Assembly (NCBI RefSeq): GCF_037392515.1 | Contig: NC_090292.1 | Location: 41,911,747 to 41,975,746, forward strand | Source of the DNA: Haliotis asinina | Taxonomy: Eukaryota; Mollusca; Gastropoda; Lepetellida; Haliotidae | Length of the DNA stretch: 64,000 nt | Direction of reading: 5' to 3' | Part shown: piece by piece, positions 33,901-43,422 of the stretch | How the letters are laid out: every line of letters begins with the position of its first letter | Position numbering within the stretch: the first letter of the stretch is position 1 | Made by a program: the position numbers and the translations under genes | The notes under the pieces: generated by a model | Databases searched by the model: none | What the model was told of the DNA's origin: nothing | Seen by the model: the letters and a program-made list of their open reading frames with translations, nothing else

Positions 33901-36900
33901 AAGCCGGTCTTAGCAATATTCCAGCAATATCATGGTGGGGAATCAATCCTGGTCTTCAGCATGATGAGCGAACGCTTTAACCACAAGGCTATCCCACTGC
34001 CCTAGAATATCACTATCATGTCTTCACCTATATTTATGACAAGACTAGAGAATCCAACCCAACAGTGCTGCAAAATGTAGTTTCATAAATCAAAATTGAC
34101 ATTTGACCATAAAAGTATTAGTAACAAAATCCTTAAAATCCTGATGGGTTCTAAGAAAGATGATATGACACCAATCAAGAATAATCTCGAACCTCACACT
34201 TTTCCAAAACCAGATTTCCTTCCAAGTTATCAGCATTGCATTTCTTCTTGGACCCATGAAGGTCCTGGGGTAGAATAGGCCTTCAGCAACCCAGGCTTGC
34301 CATAAAAGGCTTGTCGTAAGAGGCGACTAACGGGATCGGGTGGTCAGGCTTGCTGACATGGTTGATTGTCTGGTCCACACTTGATTATTTACAGACCGCC
34401 GCCATGTGGAGGGAAAATATTGCTAAGTGCGGCATAAAACTAAACTCACTCACTCACATTTCTTCTTGTCATTTCTTTTGGGAAATATGTATTTAATCAA
34501 CGAAAATGTTTTTGTCTACATATGAAAATTGTATGGAATTTTCTTCAAATTTTGAAGAATATCCGTATTGGCGTAGTCTCAGGATTATATTCGTAGTGAC
34601 CACAATAAAATTGTATAGGTTGGCATCCCTCCATGACTTTCATTTTGAAAAGAACTCAGGGAGTATGAAATAACTGGCATGTTATTACACATACAACATG
34701 GACAGCAATATATACTGGACAAAATAAGTAAAGGATATTGGTAGTTTTATAACTGATATTTTATCAGTATGTCAAGGGATAAATACATCATTATTCATGA
34801 TTTCAAAATTTACAAATATCCCTAACTATTTTTGTACAGAGTACTTCTGTCTATGCAATAATCAGGACAGAGAATTAACTGAGCACTATTAAAAATCCCC
34901 ATTACATGTGGTGCCAAGTGATTTAATGGCAGATTTTATTCTAAAAGCATGAAGTTATTACTTTCCACGGTGACAGGTGTTAGTAGTAATGAAACTAAAG
35001 GAAGACAATAACACAAACATCTCACAGTGAGAATATTCAGATTGAATAATAATACACTCAATGCATCAATGCAGACACCTGTCAGCCATATTTGTTTGAT
35101 GCTTTTGATAACAGGACAGCTTGTGACAGCAAGTCATTTTGACTGAGCTTAGTTTTATGCCTTTTTTTGCAATATTCCAACATGGGCACCAGAAATGGGC
35201 TTCACACTATGTACCCATGTTGGGAATTGAATCCAGGTCTTCGGTGTGACAAGCAAGTACTTCACCCCTTAGGTTCACCATAGTCTGTCGTACAGACCCT
35301 GAAGCAAATACAGTGTTCCCAGAAATTATTGAGAAAATCTTTGTTTTTTTCCTAATGATGCTAAGATTGGAAAAAGGGCTTTCACTATGCAGTAAGCATA
35401 CTAAATAAGGGAGACAACTCTTGAAGGCAAAGGCAGCTCTTTACGTCAAGAGTTATCTCCCTTGTCTGAGCAGACGGCTTCCTGTGTTGACATGGCAGAA
35501 TTTACAGCAAGAGAGAAAAGAAAGCTCATTCTAGATGATTTTGAAAGGGGTGAGGCTGATGCTAAAGTGTTAGCTTGTAGACATGGTATTCCTCTGTCTA
35601 CAGTATACAGAACTTTGAAGAATTTTCAAACAGGAACCGGGATAGAGCACAAAGCAGGGGCAGGTAGGCCTAGGAAATTCAGTGTTGTGGATCGCCGAAG
35701 TTTTGGGCAGATTGTGAGTAGGGGCAAATTGAAAAGTGTTGAGAACATCACAAATGAAATGATTAGCAGAGGAAGTCCTCAGGTATGCAATGAAACAGTT
35801 AGGCAGGAATTACAGAGACTTAATTGGGTGAAAAAACGTGGAATTCCCTCGCCGTTGATGAAAGATGCACAAAAGGAAAAACGTCTAAACTGGTGTCGGG
35901 CTCATGAAAATCAAGATTGGGATAATGTTTTCTTTTCGGATGAAAGTTCTGTTTGGCTTTTCCCTAATTATGTGAAAATTTGGACCAAAGATACTGTCAA
36001 ACCTATCTACCAGCGACCAAAACATAGCCCGAAGTTTCACATGTGGGGTGGCATATCGGCTCGCGGAGTGACGCCATTGTGTGTTTTCACGGGAAACTTG
36101 ACAAAAGAAAGATACGTTGACATTCTAAATGGTCACCTTCTTCCGACAGCACAAACATTGTATGAAGATGATTGGATTTTCCAGCATGATAATGACCCAA
36201 AACACACTGCGCGCTACACAAAACAGTGGTTGTCGGGCGAAAATGTTTTAGACTGGCCCAGTTACAGCCCAGACCTAAACCCAATTGAGAATGTGTGGGG
36301 AGTCATGAAGGACAGAATAAACCAAAAGGGACTGAGTAATATTGAAGATATGAAGGCCGAGGTGGTCCAGTATTGGGATACCCTGTCACACGATTACCTA
36401 CAAACTTTGATGGGTAGTGTGCCTAGGCGTATTCAGGCATGCATTGCTGAGCGAGGAGGTCTAACAAAGTACTAAAACAAGACTGAGACTGTAAAAGGAT
36501 GATGTTTTAACATGTTTATGTAAGTAAAACGTCAGAAGTTAATAAACGTAATGAGTTACATGACGCAACATGATTCTCAATAATTTCTGGGAATACTATA
36601 CATCCAAGAAACAGGCCATGTAAGTCTAGAAAATTTGGCAAGTCTAGATTTCCTTAGCTTCTGAAAATGGAGAAAGTCTCAGGGCTCCATTTCATTATAT
36701 TATCTTTTTTCACTATGAACTTTTTTCAGTAAAATATGCTTATTTCAGAGACTAGCTGTTAGTCTAGGCTCACCATCCATCAAGTTATTTTGAAAGATTG
36801 TGGGATACTGTAAAGCTCAAATTAATCAGGAAGATGACATTTGTTTGGAAAAGCATCATTACACAAGGAACACTGCCACATTTTTGCAAAGATGCACCAT

Positions 36901-39900
36901 TTTGTTTAAATGTGAGGCCCAAAAATGATGTCCACCTTCGAAAACAATTACTATGATTTGTGTAAAGGGAAAACCTTTGAAAACCCCTAATAATTTGGTA
37001 CAAATGGCTAAAAATGTAATCAAAAAACATGCAACCTGTCACAAAGGGAGGAGTTTACACAAATCCTCAATGGAAATGGCAAAAGGTATATTTTTGATAT
37101 TCATTCATGACACTTTGTTCTGGAAAAAATCAGCGGACCTGTTTTCTTTATGAATTTCAAATTACTTTGATATTGACTAACAACTTGATCCAATCATTCA
37201 CCTCTTATGACAAGCTCGGTTACGGAAGACAAATTGTGACCTGTGCCTTACCTGGGCACAGTTACAGGTAAAATGCAAGACACCTGTAATTACAAAGAAT
37301 TATAGACCTGTTGTTTAACACCACACCCTGGAATATTCCAGCTTTATGGCAGAAATCTGTAAATAATCATGTCTGGACTAGACAATCCAGTGATCAACAG
37401 CATGAGCACCAATCTAGGCAACCTAGGCAATCAATGTGTCAACCAAGTCAGCGAGTCTAACCACCTCATTCACACGACAAGTATAGGTTACTGGAGACCA
37501 ATTCAGGAAGTAGGAATGCTTCTAGAAAAGATCTTAGGCGAAACAGGGCCCAGCCAGCTAAATATACACAAAGCTGCCTTTGAATACTCAACTTCATCTC
37601 ATTTCAAACCCTAATATGGATCTGCCACAAACATGCCTTGTGTTGATGAGATGGAAACATCTGTTTATCTAATTTTCAACATCTGAGAATCATTTCGACA
37701 AATCCACCCACCTACAAAGAAAGTCACACAGATACCGGGTACCACAAACACATAGTCTGACATCCCCTCTTCATACGGCCCAAATCCATACTCCACCATC
37801 TTCACAAGACTGGAAAACAGACCTCTGTTCTCTAATGCTCTGCTTAATGCTCTGTGTAATGACCCTGTCAGACAACACAGGATATGTACAAGTGACGTGC
37901 CCACAGATATTGATTAAAACAAGCAACAGATTTCAGACCGAAACTAGTAAGTTCCTTGATGAGGCCATGGAAATTAACAGTTAGAATTATGTCCAATTTG
38001 GTCCATACTGGATTAGGACCAATTTGTGCTTAACATTTTGTTTTCAATTTTTACTCACAACACTTTGGAGAAAATTCAAGGAAATAAATAAAAAAAAATC
38101 AAATTCAATTTTTTTAAAAATCAGAATCTTTATTTATTTAAGGTATTTCAATGCCAAACCTGATTTTTACTGATTTAATCCCATTTGAAGACAGCATTAA
38201 AATTTGACATTCAGTTAATTAAGAATTATTGAGGCACTGGCAAACAAAGTACAAGCGTACTGAGGACATTATACGAGGTATTAGAGACTAAATATGAGGG
38301 ACTGGGTACGGAGGACTGAATATGAGTTATTGGGTACTAGGTACTGAATACGAGGTACTGGGTACTGAACATAAGGTACTGTGTTCTGAATATGAATTAC
38401 TGGGAACAATACGAGGTACTGGGTACCGAATAGGAGGTACTAGGTATTGAACATAGGGTACTTGCTACTGAATATGAAGCACCGGGTACTGCATATGAGG
38501 TACTGGGTACTGCATATGAGGTACTGGGTACTGCATATGAGGTACTGGGTACTGAATATGAGTTACTGGGTACTGCATATGAGGTACTGGGTACTGAATA
38601 TGAGTTACTGGGTACTGCATATGAGGTACTGGGTACTGCATATGAGGTACAGAATATGAGGTACTGGGTACTGAATATGAGGTACAGAATATGAGGTACT
38701 GGGTACTGAATATGAGGTACAGAATATGAGGTACTGGGTACTGGGGACTGAATTCTGGTGAATATCAGGTATCTCATTTAAGATCCTCCAAACCAAGTAG
38801 TACATCATGTTCCGTCCTCAGTACCTTATATTAGGTCCCCCTTGCTGTAAACAATAAATGAGATAAATTTAATGGCTGTACGTGACGTACAGAGCAGTGG
38901 GTACCATTTTGATGTACTTTGGACCTTGTATGCCAAAGATCATGAAAATGTAAACACTGAAAATCAAAACCTGAAATACCAAATAAAAAAAATTGGCCTT
39001 ATTCCACAATTAGTAGCTGAGCTGAGAGGTGTGAAGCCACCTGTTACTCCAACAATTTACACCATCCAGGATATTGTGAAGCTGTCAAATCCTGGTTCCC
39101 ATCTAAATCAGCAGGCTACTGACTCGTCACTAAGCTATCCTGTGAATGTGCTCCTCATATAAGCACATCTACGATTCTCACAACCATACACGAGCTCTGT
39201 ACTAGGAATAGTGATGTGATAACCTGTTATTTAGGATTCAAAGGATTCATATATGTTTAAAGGGACTTACTCAAAGTCAAAGGAGCCATACTTAATGGTC
39301 ACTTCATCCGCTGGGAATTAGAAAAAGGAGCCAACACATGGACAGGTAAAGGTGTATATGATTATGAGTGAGTGAGTGAGTTAAGTTTTACGCCGCTTTT
39401 AGCAACATTCCAGCAATATCACGGCAGGGGACACCAGAAAATGGGTTTCACACATTGTGCCCATGTGGGGAATCGAACCCGGGTCTTCGGCATGGCGAGC
39501 GAACGCCTTAACCACTACGCTACCCTACCGCCCATATAGGGTTGGTTAGTGTTGGGATTTGGAAACTAAATCCACTAGCGATTATCCGAGGACTTGTGGT
39601 GAACGATTATCAATTATAATCGAAAAATTTTCATTTTTAATGTAACCACCAATTTTAAGGTCTTTTTCTCTGGCTTTTTCTAATTATCACTACATTTTCA
39701 TATTTCTATTTTTAAGCCTAGCATACGAATTATTCTGTTTATTTATACAACACATGAAATATGAAACTATGAATACAATGCAGATAGCTTTATGCTGCTG
39801 AGCTCATGTGTGTTCGTCAATATTCATCAAATTCAATGGTTAGTTTACTTTATTTCACTAAAACAACAAAATTGTGATTGATCCAAAATATGTTTTTTCA

Positions 39901-42532
39901 ACAATCAATAATTATTTTTAATCCCCTCTCTGAATCGATTTTCAATTAGTTTTGATCGATGGAATACCACATATAGTTTATACCTTACTGAAACTACTAC
40001 CTGTTATGGAACATACTGCCGTTAAGCCATTCATTGACTTACATTCACTAATCTTTCACATGTTATTCATTGGACTTACATATTAGCTATTGAAACGTTT
40101 GGAGCCTGTGAGGTTTAAGAGTGTATTTTATGGTCAGCATAAAACACAAACCTTCCAGCTTTATGACAATGGGCTGTGAACAGCCAAATCTGGAGGTGAC
40201 AATGAAATGATTGATATAAGCAATGACACATTAAGGGCAAAATGTCAGTGACCCTACAACCCAATCCATCCAACCCGACATTTATGACATAGGTAAGGTA
40301 TTGGGAACTAGCTCAACCAACACAATTCTATGGACTATATGCACACAGTGAGCATCATAATATGGCTCTACTCCTTCACTGATTCAATGAAGGCTAACCT
40401 GATACTAAATAGTCAGAGTCAATGCACGCTATGTACTATTTTCTATGCATTCCAATGCATTATTTTCGCATGAACTACATCATGCATTTTCTGGTTGCAT
40501 TTTTCCTACACAGTACCATTGTAAACTTCTAAATACTCCTTTTATGTAAATACTCCTACAGATTGATCAACATCAATTATTCACATCTGTATATTTGGCA
40601 AAGAGGTTATGCACATGAAACATATGCTAATCATAAAGGAACAATGACTACAATTTTGTAACTGTATTGTTGTTCTTGGTCACGTTATGAAGAGGGAATA
40701 GTAACCCCACCATGTCAATGACACGTAATTACTCTTATATTGTCTGTATCATTGGGAAATAATAATAATAATTAACTGTAGCAAAAAAATGGAGCCACAT
40801 GCAATTTGAAATGCAACACCTATTTTCATCACATAACATCGCATTGACACATTGCCTGTAACGTGCACCACTGTAGCTAAATGGATAGAATCATCATTAG
40901 TAATGAGCAGGTCACTGTATCTTGATAATGCATGTAAATACATGGTGTGCATTTTTCAAACTCACTGCATGACATATCGCATAGAAAATCAAATGTAGTG
41001 TGTGTGAATCCTTACACAACACCTTATCGGCTGCAGATTTATATTATCTTCACCACTAACCCCAGCCAAACCCTAACCTTGATTTTTATATGTTTGGAGA
41101 CATAAAACCACATGTAGAATGCAAATACATTTATGTACAGAGTTAAACATACCACAGAGTTGGAGAAAGACGTCTTTCTCCATGTGTATGAACATACCAA
41201 CAATTTTTAAAATAGTGGGCAGACATGTAAATTTAATTGTCACTTCAGACTATTAAATCTTCAGTATCAGGGACAGAAAAGTAACGTTTTAGAAGGATTC
41301 CATCCTGGTCAAATGTATTTTCCATTTAAGGAATCCAGGTAAATCTTATTTTCATAGCTTTACTCATGCTGCAAGGGCACACAGGAATATTCCATCCATT
41401 CTACTGCAACATCCCAAAGCAAGCTGAATTCGGTGTTCTGGTGATTTCTACAATTGCATTGCTAATGCTATATCTGAGGATCTTGAGTGCAATCGGTGTG
41501 CACAAGCTGTTTTATCGGTAGGGCAGATTCCCAGTTGATGTTGTGAAATGTTTTATTGACAGTTGAAATCTGGAAGTTAAGTTATAACTTAAGAAACAAA
41601 CAACTTCAATATTATTTACCAGAGATCCTTAATACCACTTCAGATGCCAAATCAGTTGCCTGTATGAAAATAATAGCGAGGAAAAATTCATCAAGATCAG
41701 TCATCTGCTTGTGAAAGACAATATATATATATATGAAGCCACATGATCATTATCACACTCTTGCAGTGTGAGGCAAAAATTTTCATCATCAAAAACACAT
41801 ACAAAATCCCAGGATATGGCAAGTGGGTACACTTTTGCCAATATGATGTCATCAACACTATTTCTTGTTGGAAACACTTGATATTTTTGTGTGAAATAGA
41901 TGAATAAATTCTTTATCACTCCAGTTTAATAAATTATAAATTTTGAAAGATATTAAACATAAAAGATACGTTTTTGCCTTACATCGTCGAAAACCCCTGA
42001 CACATGGCAATCAAATTAAGAAATATTTATACCCTTTTATGTCTCAGTTACTTTATCGAAATCCAGCACAATTCGAATAAACACAGGCTATAAATCTAAA
42101 AGCAGTATAAAAGAAGAAAAAAAGTAATCTGAGGGATATCGCCGACAGGGATTTCATTCATGAGTTTGAGACCACCAGATCACTACCAGTACTACTGCTA
42201 GTAGCACATGGAAGATAGTGAAACCTGGTTTTCACTATGTCACACAGTTGCGAGCGATCAAACTAGCGAGTCGGTTGTATTATTATCGTGCACAAATTCT
42301 GAGACAAGTCTTCCAATTAGTTCAAATTACGTTCAGATTTACCTACAAAATACCCTAATTCATGTGCCGACAGCATGTGGTAACCCACATATATCACAGC
42401 GTGACGTTGTCGGTACTTGTACTACCAGATGCTAGGGCACTTACTGACTAAAGCTGCAATTACGATCCCAGGAACTATGAAGACTGTATTGTCTATTGTT
42501 TCTTTCACTGGACCCGATCCAAATTCCACCAT
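27779..42532 (-). CDS. Small single-pass membrane protein gene with three alternative first exons (gene span)
   Basis: The common last exon (27900-27779) can be joined in frame to any of three ATG exons at 42532-42445, 37799-37712 and 30771-30669, all ending in phase 1, giving proteins of 69, 69 and 74 residues. Each predicted protein has a short polar N-terminus, one hydrophobic segment of ~20-27 residues crossing the splice junction, and a highly basic cytosolic-type tail (KERAKEEKKK...KKQKKK). The two upstream exons are homologous: both start MVE(F/Y)G.GP and share VF(I/V)VPGI. The layout resembles small integral membrane proteins (SMIM type) but I do not recognise the family. The alternatives are true alternative promoters or exon duplicates of which only one is used. 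Confidence 0.65.
27980..28076 (-). mobile_element. SINE family A fragment
   Basis: ACTCAGCAATATTCCAGC, CTGTAAATAATCAAGTCTGG and AGACAATCCAATGATCAACA; ends where a SINE C begins. Confidence 0.75.
28084..28613 (+). mobile_element. SINE family C copy, near full length
   Basis: Head GGGCGAGCTGTCTAAGGCGAC resembles a pol III box A, with a damaged box B near GAACGAGACTACC. The long body includes AAAGAACCCACGAATCTGTT, CAATCCACCCAGCTGTG and TTTGAGCAGTTGAACTGG, and ends in AAT repeats. About 530 bp, unusually long for a tRNA-headed SINE. It lies in the intron before the small membrane protein's last exon. Confidence 0.75.
28614..29889. other. Intronic/intergenic sequence with one likely old repeat
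   Basis: No exon recognised. 29395-29745 has the look of a dispersed repeat with paired TGACCTTGA and TGAGGTCAAGGTC-like motifs (GACTTTGACCTTGAC near the start, GAGGGTCAAGGTCGTC at the end), but only one copy is in this window. Confidence 0.4.
29890..30050 (-). mobile_element. SINE family B copy
   Basis: Body with GATGGGGACACTCAGC, box B complement AATTGAACCCTGGTC, and head complement GATGAGCCAATGCTTTAACC. Near full length, well diverged. Confidence 0.75.
30669..30771 (-). CDS. Alternative first coding exon (proximal) of the small membrane protein gene
   Basis: ATG at 30771-30769 codes MEGQNSTAPSSDG, then a hydrophobic run YTFIGFLYLLM..IPGGVI, ending with one base before donor GTAAAC (phase 1). 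Joined to 27900 it gives 74 residues. It has two possible N-glycosylation-type or serine-rich features (NST) but no signal peptide. It is less similar to the other two first exons; the shared features are the late PG and the phase. Confidence 0.55.
31242..31380 (-). mobile_element. SINE family B copy, decayed
   Basis: GAGTGAGTGAGTGAATGAG tail, GGTTTTACACC, and head-side GGGGAACCGTACGTGTGCCT and GATGAGCAAC. A short (CCCACAG) triplication follows at 31380-31400. Confidence 0.65.
31691..32010 (+). repeat. 114-bp tandem repeat
   Basis: CTTTTTCTCATGAG recurs at 31691, 31805 and (one change) 31919, exactly 114 bases apart. Two units are nearly identical; the third is shortened and contains a smaller ATAAAATAATGAATAAA duplication. 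Confidence 0.9.
32918..33198 (+). CDS. Uncharacterised open frame or exon, low confidence
   Basis: An ATG at 32918 opens 93 codons (MDPELEIIGL...RFRKGLY). The sequence has unusually even codon content for this AT-rich region, and an AAAG|GTAATT donor-like site at ~33060 would allow the first 48 codons to be an exon. Not recognised as any family; could be chance or a decayed gene fragment. Confidence 0.25.
33199..33884. other. Unannotated; AT-rich repeats of TATC/GATA type
   Basis: 33541-33790 has many ATATATCAACATAT- and GATATGGATCGTATCATG-like motifs in both orientations, suggesting a decayed inverted-repeat element, but I could not define ends. Confidence 0.3.
33885..34003 (-). mobile_element. 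SINE family B copy with internal deletion
   Basis: Tail GTGAGTTTAGTTTTTAAGCC, then CAGCAATATCATGGTGGGGA joined directly to AATCAATCCTGGTCTTC, so the ACCAGAAATGGGCTTC segment is missing; head complement GATGAGCGAACGCTTTAACC. Confidence 0.78.
34253..34457 (+). mobile_element. SINE family A copy
   Basis: GAAGGTCCTGGGGTAGAATA head, GTCGTAAGAGGCGACTAACG, and GGCATAAAACTAAACTCACT tail. An internal deletion removes the CATCGGTTCCC to TCACTGG part. Confidence 0.88.
34458..35144. other. Unannotated; possible solo transposon end
   Basis: ATATACTGGACAAAATAAGT at ~34709 looks like a Tc1-type left end, but no matching right end was found. No coding sequence recognised. Confidence 0.3.
35145..35285 (-). 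mobile_element. SINE family B copy
   Basis: GAGCTTAGTTTTATGCC, CACCAGAAATGGGCTTCACA, GGGAATTGAATCCAGGTC. Just upstream of the Tc1-like element. Confidence 0.75.
35409..35461 (+). promoter_or_regulatory. Hairpin just upstream of the transposase start
   Basis: GGGAGACAACTCTTGA (35409-35424) and TCAAGAGTTATCTCCC (35446-35461) pair at 15 of 16 positions around a 21-base loop, ending 30 bases before the ATG. It could affect transcript folding or be an internal transposase-binding repeat; function is inferred only. Confidence 0.5.
35492..36475 (+). CDS. Tc1-like transposase, intact, DD32E
   Basis: ATG at 35492 (MAEFTAREKRK) opens 327 codons without interruption, the usual Tc1 length. Residues 1-110 form the two helix-turn-helix DNA-binding parts (STVYRTLK, ETVRQELQRL) with GRPRK at 59-62 between them. 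The catalytic triad is Asp150 (FFSDESS), Asp233 (FQHDNDPKHTA) and Glu266 (SPDLNPIEN). Only 32 residues separate the second Asp from the Glu, two fewer than the canonical DD34E; the missing pair falls in the WLSGENVLDWP segment. Other motifs (MWGGIS, ERYVDIL) are standard. An in-frame TTG at 35462 is not used as the start. Enzyme cuts and rejoins its own inverted-repeat ends. Confidence 0.93.
   Translation: MAEFTAREKRKLILDDFERGEADAKVLACRHGIPLSTVYRTLKNFQTGTGIEHKAGAGRPRKFSVVDRRSFGQIVSRGKLKSVENITNEMISRGSPQVCNETVRQELQRLNWVKKRGIPSPLMKDAQKEKRLNWCRAHENQDWDNVFFSDESSVWLFPNYVKIWTKDTVKPIYQRPKHSPKFHMWGGISARGVTPLCVFTGNLTKERYVDILNGHLLPTAQTLYEDDWIFQHDNDPKHTARYTKQWLSGENVLDWPSYSPDLNPIENVWGVMKDRINQKGLSNIEDMKAEVVQYWDTLSHDYLQTLMGSVPRRIQACIAERGGLTKY
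36601..37179. other. Unannotated intronic sequence
   Basis: No exon or recognised repeat. Open frames on either strand are short and have no family features. Confidence 0.4.
37180..37507 (-). mobile_element. Two SINE family A copies, adjacent
   Basis: A head scrap (CACCTCTTATGACAAGC, 37180-37240) precedes a longer copy at 37308-37507 with GGAATATTCCAGC, CTGTAAATAATCATGTCTGG, CCAGTGATCAACAGCATGAG and GTCAACCAAGTCAGCGAG. Confidence 0.75.
37712..37799 (-). CDS. Alternative first coding exon (middle) of the small membrane protein gene
   Basis: ATG at 37799-37797; 29 codons starting MVEYGFGPYEEG and ending VFVVPGICVTFFV, then one base before donor GTGGGT (phase 1). Same codon count, motifs and phase as the exon at 42445-42532, so the two arose by duplication. 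Joined to 27900 it gives 69 residues with the membrane span completed by the last exon. Confidence 0.65.
38256..38756. repeat. ~21-bp minisatellite
   Basis: Units of TACTGGGTACTGAATATGAGG (21 bases) with TGCATATGAGG and TACAGAATATGAGG variants, about 22 units, degenerate toward the low-coordinate side. Because the unit is a multiple of three it stays open on both strands, producing spurious proteins. Confidence 0.92.
38872..39162 (+). CDS. Uncharacterised 96-codon open frame, low confidence
   Basis: ATG at 38872 opens MAVRDVQSSGYHFDVL, with later VAELRGVKPPVTPT. Composition is protein-like, not repeat-like, but no family, splice signal or Kozak context decides it. It lies antisense to the small membrane protein gene, in its intron. 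Could be a remnant of a retrocopy. Confidence 0.25.
   Translation: MAVRDVQSSGYHFDVLWTLYAKDHENVNTENQNLKYQIKKIGLIPQLVAELRGVKPPVTPTIYTIQDIVKLSNPGSHLNQQATDSSLSYPVNVLLI
39365..39533 (-). mobile_element. SINE family B copy, full length
   Basis: The best B copy: GAGTGAGTGAGTGAGTTAAG tail, ACGCCGCTTTTAGCAACATT, box B complement GGGGAATCGAACCCGGGTC, box A side GAGCGAACGCCTTAACCACT and TACCCTACCGCCC. Read in the transcribed direction the head is tRNA-like with both pol III boxes. Confidence 0.9.
39534..42444. other. Unannotated intron-sized region
   Basis: 39590-39970 contains several TCGATTAT/ATAATCGA-type motifs, perhaps a decayed inverted-repeat element. 40150-40330 may be a very diverged SINE A. 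No exon recognised in either strand. Confidence 0.35.
42445..42532 (-). CDS. Alternative first coding exon (distal) of the small membrane protein gene
   Basis: ATG at 42532-42530; 29 codons, MVEFGSGPVKET to VFIVPGIVIAALV, plus one base before the strong donor GTAAGT (phase 1). An upstream in-frame ATG at 42631 would add 33 residues (MATHFRFRPKR...) but the inner ATG matches the start of the 37.8-kb paralogous exon, so I prefer it. Confidence 0.7.
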
Positions 42533-42599
42533 TTTCGGTTTACTTTTGCCAATAAACCACCAAAATTGAAATCTTTGACAGCCGCTTGTCGCAGACGCT

Positions 42600-42650
42600 C
42601 TTTTTGGCCGGAAGCGGAAGTGTGTGGCCAAGGGAGGTCTAATTGTGTTC
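42600..42650 (-). promoter_or_regulatory. Probable ETS-type promoter region of the distal first exon
   Basis: CCGGAAGCGGAAGTG at 42608-42622 holds two GGAAG cores, about 75-90 bases upstream of the minus-strand ATG, as in TATA-less promoters. Only inferred from motif and position. Confidence 0.35.
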
Positions 42651-43422
42651 CTATTTTCAAGGGAGAACTAATTTTCGATTTTACAGAACTATGCGACGGG
42701 GATTTAATTATCTTGGTCTAGGGCACGAAGCTATGTTTATTTCGAGAGAGCTTACATCTAGTGAAAGTACACGAAAAACGCTTTGTGTTTTTTAATTGTC
42801 ATTCACGACTCGCGATCTGTGATTTATAGCGAGAACCGTAGCTACCCTTACTTCGAAATTACTCCCATAAATCGTGATTGCTGTTAACATAATATATAAC
42901 ATTATGCCATGAAATATTCATGGTAAATTGTATCGATCGAATAGATGTGACTACTATTTCGTCATCCCGGTCTTTCATAGATTACTACCTGGTAATATTT
43001 TATCCATCGTTTCAATATTTTGGGGTATTGTACATGTGAAAAATTGCATACTTCATTTGTGTACGGGAGAGAATTATTTTTGTCATATTTATCCCAGAAG
43101 GATGGTCGTACAGCGAAGATGTATATGCAGTCATGGTTAAATTGAAAACACTGGTTCTGTAAAGGGGCATTTATAAGATCTTAAATTAGAATATCGTAGG
43201 CACTGTTCTTCGTGTGGTAGCATAACTTGCTGCAACAAAGAATGCGACATTGCAACTGCGATACTAACACTATTATCAATGTATATCTTTTAAAACGTAT
43301 CTTTGAAAATTATTCATCAGTTTATACCATCGAAATTCACATCCAAAATTCATGTTTAACGTTAGGTGAAAGAAATACTTACGTTATTAGAAAGAGTGCA
43401 GCTGTGTGACATGCCGGAAATA

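Larger units (their letters stand above)
35311..36598 (+). mobile_element. Tc1/mariner-superfamily transposon, apparently intact
   Basis: 1288 bp bounded by TA at 35309-35310 and 36599-36600. About 24-bp terminal inverted repeats (left CAGTGTTCCCAGAAATTATT, right read inward TAGTATTCCCAGAAATTATT; two differences). One uninterrupted transposase frame lies inside. Low decay suggests recent insertion. Confidence 0.9.

Noticed and set aside
34709..35090. A further Tc1-like element starting at ACTGGACAAAATAAGTAAAG
   Set aside because: Only one end-like sequence was seen; no complementary right end and no transposase remains.
38397..38777. 126-codon Tyr/Ser/Pro/Val-rich minus-strand frame
   Set aside because: Translation of the 21-bp minisatellite, mirrored by an open frame on the opposite strand.
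40150..40330. SINE A copy
   Set aside because: Only scattered similarity (CCTTCCAGCTTTATG, CAAATCTGGA); too diverged to call.
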